Positions 61,814 to 64,000 of a stretch of DNA of 64,000 nt are shown one piece after another. Location: the NCBI GenBank assembly GCA_951802425.1, contig OX637795.1, positions 3,824,501-3,888,500 on the forward strand, read 5' to 3'. Position 1 is the first letter of the stretch. Each line of letters begins with the position of its first letter. Source of the DNA: Clavaria fumosa (lineage: Eukaryota > Basidiomycota > Agaricomycetes > Agaricales > Clavariaceae). The translations under genes and the position numbers were made by a program. The notes under the pieces were generated by a model. That model saw nothing but the letters and a program-made list of their open reading frames with translations, made no database searches and was not told the origin of the DNA.

Positions 61814-62566
61814 AGCATTTATTCCTGCTCGAACTCAACTCCGCAGTACAGGCGACAGTCACGAACCCCGCTGGTGCATCGCCGAACGAGCATATCCAGG
61901 TGAACGCGTAAGCAATTCACCAGCCTTCCCCATTACCCGTGCAATCTTACATTCTGAATCGCAGGCCCATCACATTATCTCAGGGGCATCGGCGTTCCCC
62001 CCCCATAGAGAAGAGATTTCTAGTCTTCGCTCATCAAGTCGGCCTGCCCGTACTCTGTTTCCTTGGCAACAGACTGATGACAATCTTGGCTCTGCGCAGG
62101 TTGTCAACCCAGCTTCGTCATCGATCGGCGTCGTCTATGGCAAAGCACCCATTTCCAGGCCGATAGGGCGGAGACGGGTGAATAGTCCGTGCAGGCATCC
62201 GTGACGCAATCGCTAGTTCACGTCACAGAGCGTCGCGCTGCACCCAGCACCGGCACCAGTCTGCTCCCTTCGCCGGCTGCATCCGCTACGCCGATCCTGC
62301 AATCGAGCGACCAGCACGAGGGCGCCAAGGGCGCTGAACACTCATCGCTTCTGCAAATGCGTGGGCAAGCCCAAAACAACGCCGAAGAACCAGCTTCTGT
62401 GCGCGCTCTCTCATCCCTTGGCGACAAGGAGACGGAACCAGAAGAGGTTAACGCGTCTGAGAATATTCGCTCCCCGGAGGACGCGACCGCCTTTCTTGGC
62501 GGTGCCTCCGACGACGATGCCCTGGAGTCCCTCGAAGGTAATACGAACACCGCGCATCGCCATCGA
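61814..62566 (+). CDS. Possible low-complexity hypothetical protein
   Basis: A plus-strand frame (62189-62584) encodes a Ser/Ala/Glu-rich hydrophilic stretch (SENIRSPEDATAFLGG) and runs into the repeat at 62567. No family is recognised and the opposite strand is also open, so coding status is doubtful. The rest of the interval shows nothing clear. Confidence 0.2.
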
Positions 62567-64000
62567 TACAGCCCTCCTCAATGAGGACCACAGCCCAGCC
62601 GCGGCGCCTCCACCTCCGCCGCCGCGCAGCGGATCGCTGGACCCCGGAGCCAACTCCACAAGCGTTGTGGCCCCCTCCTCCGGCTGACGACGCGGACCCC
62701 CCCGTGCGTTCCGCGACTGCTGCTCCCAGCTGTCGGCCGCGCTCGCCGACTGCTAGGGGGAGTTCGAGATCCGTCACGAAGACGTCCGCGTCGCACTGGC
62801 TGCGCCCCTCCCGTTTGGCGCCGCCGGATTCGGGCTGCCTTCTGGGCAGGAACCCGGACACGCCGGCGGTCCGGACAGCCTGCGTTCTAGCTCTCCCCGT
62901 GCCAGGCTCGACGCCTGCACCGACGCGCCACGCGCCATCGCCGCCGACCGCGCGCATGAGCCGAGCACCGCCCCCGAGCCGCGGGCTGCGCGCCGTGCAG
63001 CGCGAGGCAGACACGTCCATACTGGGCACGGCACCGGGTAGGTCCGCACGACACCACTGCACCGGACCCTGCAGCCGGGGAAGGCAGCCCTTGTTCGAAC
63101 GCCCCTCCAGCGGGCGCACCACCGCTTATCAGACTACCATCACATTAGGCTTTAAGCCTGAGTCTTCTAGACAGAGGCGGATATCGAATTCAGTTAGGCC
63201 AGGCAATGTCCCTTGCCCTACCCCTACCTCGCCTATGCCGGGTGCCCTTTTGGGCTGTGCCAGAGCCAGACACTGAGGCCCTCGCAGCTCTGGAGACCTA
63301 CAGCCCCTATAAAAAGAAAGAACCTTTCGAGGGACCAGACCAACAAAAAAGGCGCGATGTGAGGGAGTACACCCGGCGCAACTACATATACACAAGGCGG
63401 AGGGGAAGACGTCCCGACGGACGATCGAATGGCCCCTCCTGGCCAAGACAGCCGCCACCGCCGCGTCTGTCAGTAACCCCCTTGTCGCCCCCTTTACTCC
63501 CATAATAGCCTGTTAATCCACAAGGGACGGCCAAAGAGGTACACTTACGCGGATGTGGCCAGGATGTGCGCCAGACGAGGGACACGGTGTAGACGGCGGT
63601 GACGTACGTAATGGGCGGTGGTGAGCTGGACGACGGATGGGTGACGATGCATCAATGATGGTCTGACGAACGACACTGAACCACTGCACACCTCATAGCT
63701 ACTTACCGAATATGGAAAGTGGGCGCTATCGTCATTGTTTATCTCAGGCTAAGTGGTGCACAGGAACGATCTTAGGAAGAAGAATATATGTGTGTTTCTG
63801 ATCTGCTGTGCTCGAAGGACTCAAATGTGACTTTACCTCTTCTCAGTACTCGCACGACGTCGGACGCGTGTGCCTCTGCAAAGAGGAGGAGAGCAGGCCG
63901 GAAGCACTCACCCATAGATTTCTTGCGAAGTTGTAACGAATGGAAATCTTAGTTATATATGCGCGAGGGAGAGGAGACTGATAACCCCAACACGCCTTCG
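62567..64000 (+). repeat. Dispersed GC-rich repeat, copy at right window edge
   Basis: It corresponds to 1-1489 in the same orientation, with indels (for example the shorter CACCTTCATCC region and extra bases near 63650). It runs past the window end. No convincing gene was found inside. Confidence 0.8.

Overview
The window is about 64 kb of nuclear DNA from a basidiomycete fungus, most likely a mushroom-forming Agaricomycete. Evidence: a NACHT-WD40 NLR gene with 47-60 nt GT-AG introns, a FunK1-type kinase remnant, a NAA10 remnant, and several Ty3/gypsy retrotransposons with C-terminal chromodomains. By my coordinates about 70% is transposon. I saw no rRNA, tRNA, telomere or CRISPR array, and every reading was done by eye.

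Region 1, 1-27.0 kb: one minus-strand NLR gene (helical N-terminus, NACHT, 14 nearly identical WD repeats) is cut into three pieces. Element A copy 1 (5302-12099, target duplication CATAT) sits in WD repeat 10. Element B copy 1 (13383-24339, target duplication CTGGA) sits between NACHT and WD40. A1 and B1 each carry a nested solo LTR of their own family. Downstream lies a second minus-strand multi-exon gene broken by a 147-bp MITE-like element. Region 2, 27.0-30.8 kb: two related units of a dispersed GC-rich repeat and the tail of an EBP-like membrane protein gene. Region 3, 30.8-57.5 kb: a four-level nest. A Mutator-like foldback element (1.1-kb inverted arms) contains element C (TSD CCTTG), which contains element A copy 2 (TSD CTGAC) and two identical hAT-type MITEs (8-bp TSDs); A2 contains element B copy 2 (TSD GTGGG). 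Region 4, 57.5-64 kb: a decayed FunK1 kinase, a NAA10 pseudogene, unidentified coding remnants, and a direct repeat of the window's first 1.5 kb.

The most interesting material is in family B, a 9.2-kb chromovirus with 1.79-kb LTRs. (1) The LTR carries an antisense zinc-knuckle gene. Between B1 and B2, 14 of 15 substitutions in its first exon are synonymous in the antisense frame. (2) It is divergently arranged with the sense TATA box across about 450 bp holding some 16 GATC sites. (3) The roughly 875-nt sense leader has no ATG in any frame, yet one frame stays open for about 295 codons up to gag. (4) A and B both have primer sites complementary to their own predicted RNA 5' ends, as in Tf1 self-priming. 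Element C carries an intact 703-codon ORF after pol that I do not recognise.

How the parts work together: A2 and B2 have open gag and pol and near-identical LTRs, so they look recently active. A1, B1 and C are decayed, mainly by CpG-to-TpG/CpA changes that give CGA-to-TGA stops, which suggests cytosine methylation of transposons. Insertions have destroyed the NLR, and its neighbours also look non-functional.
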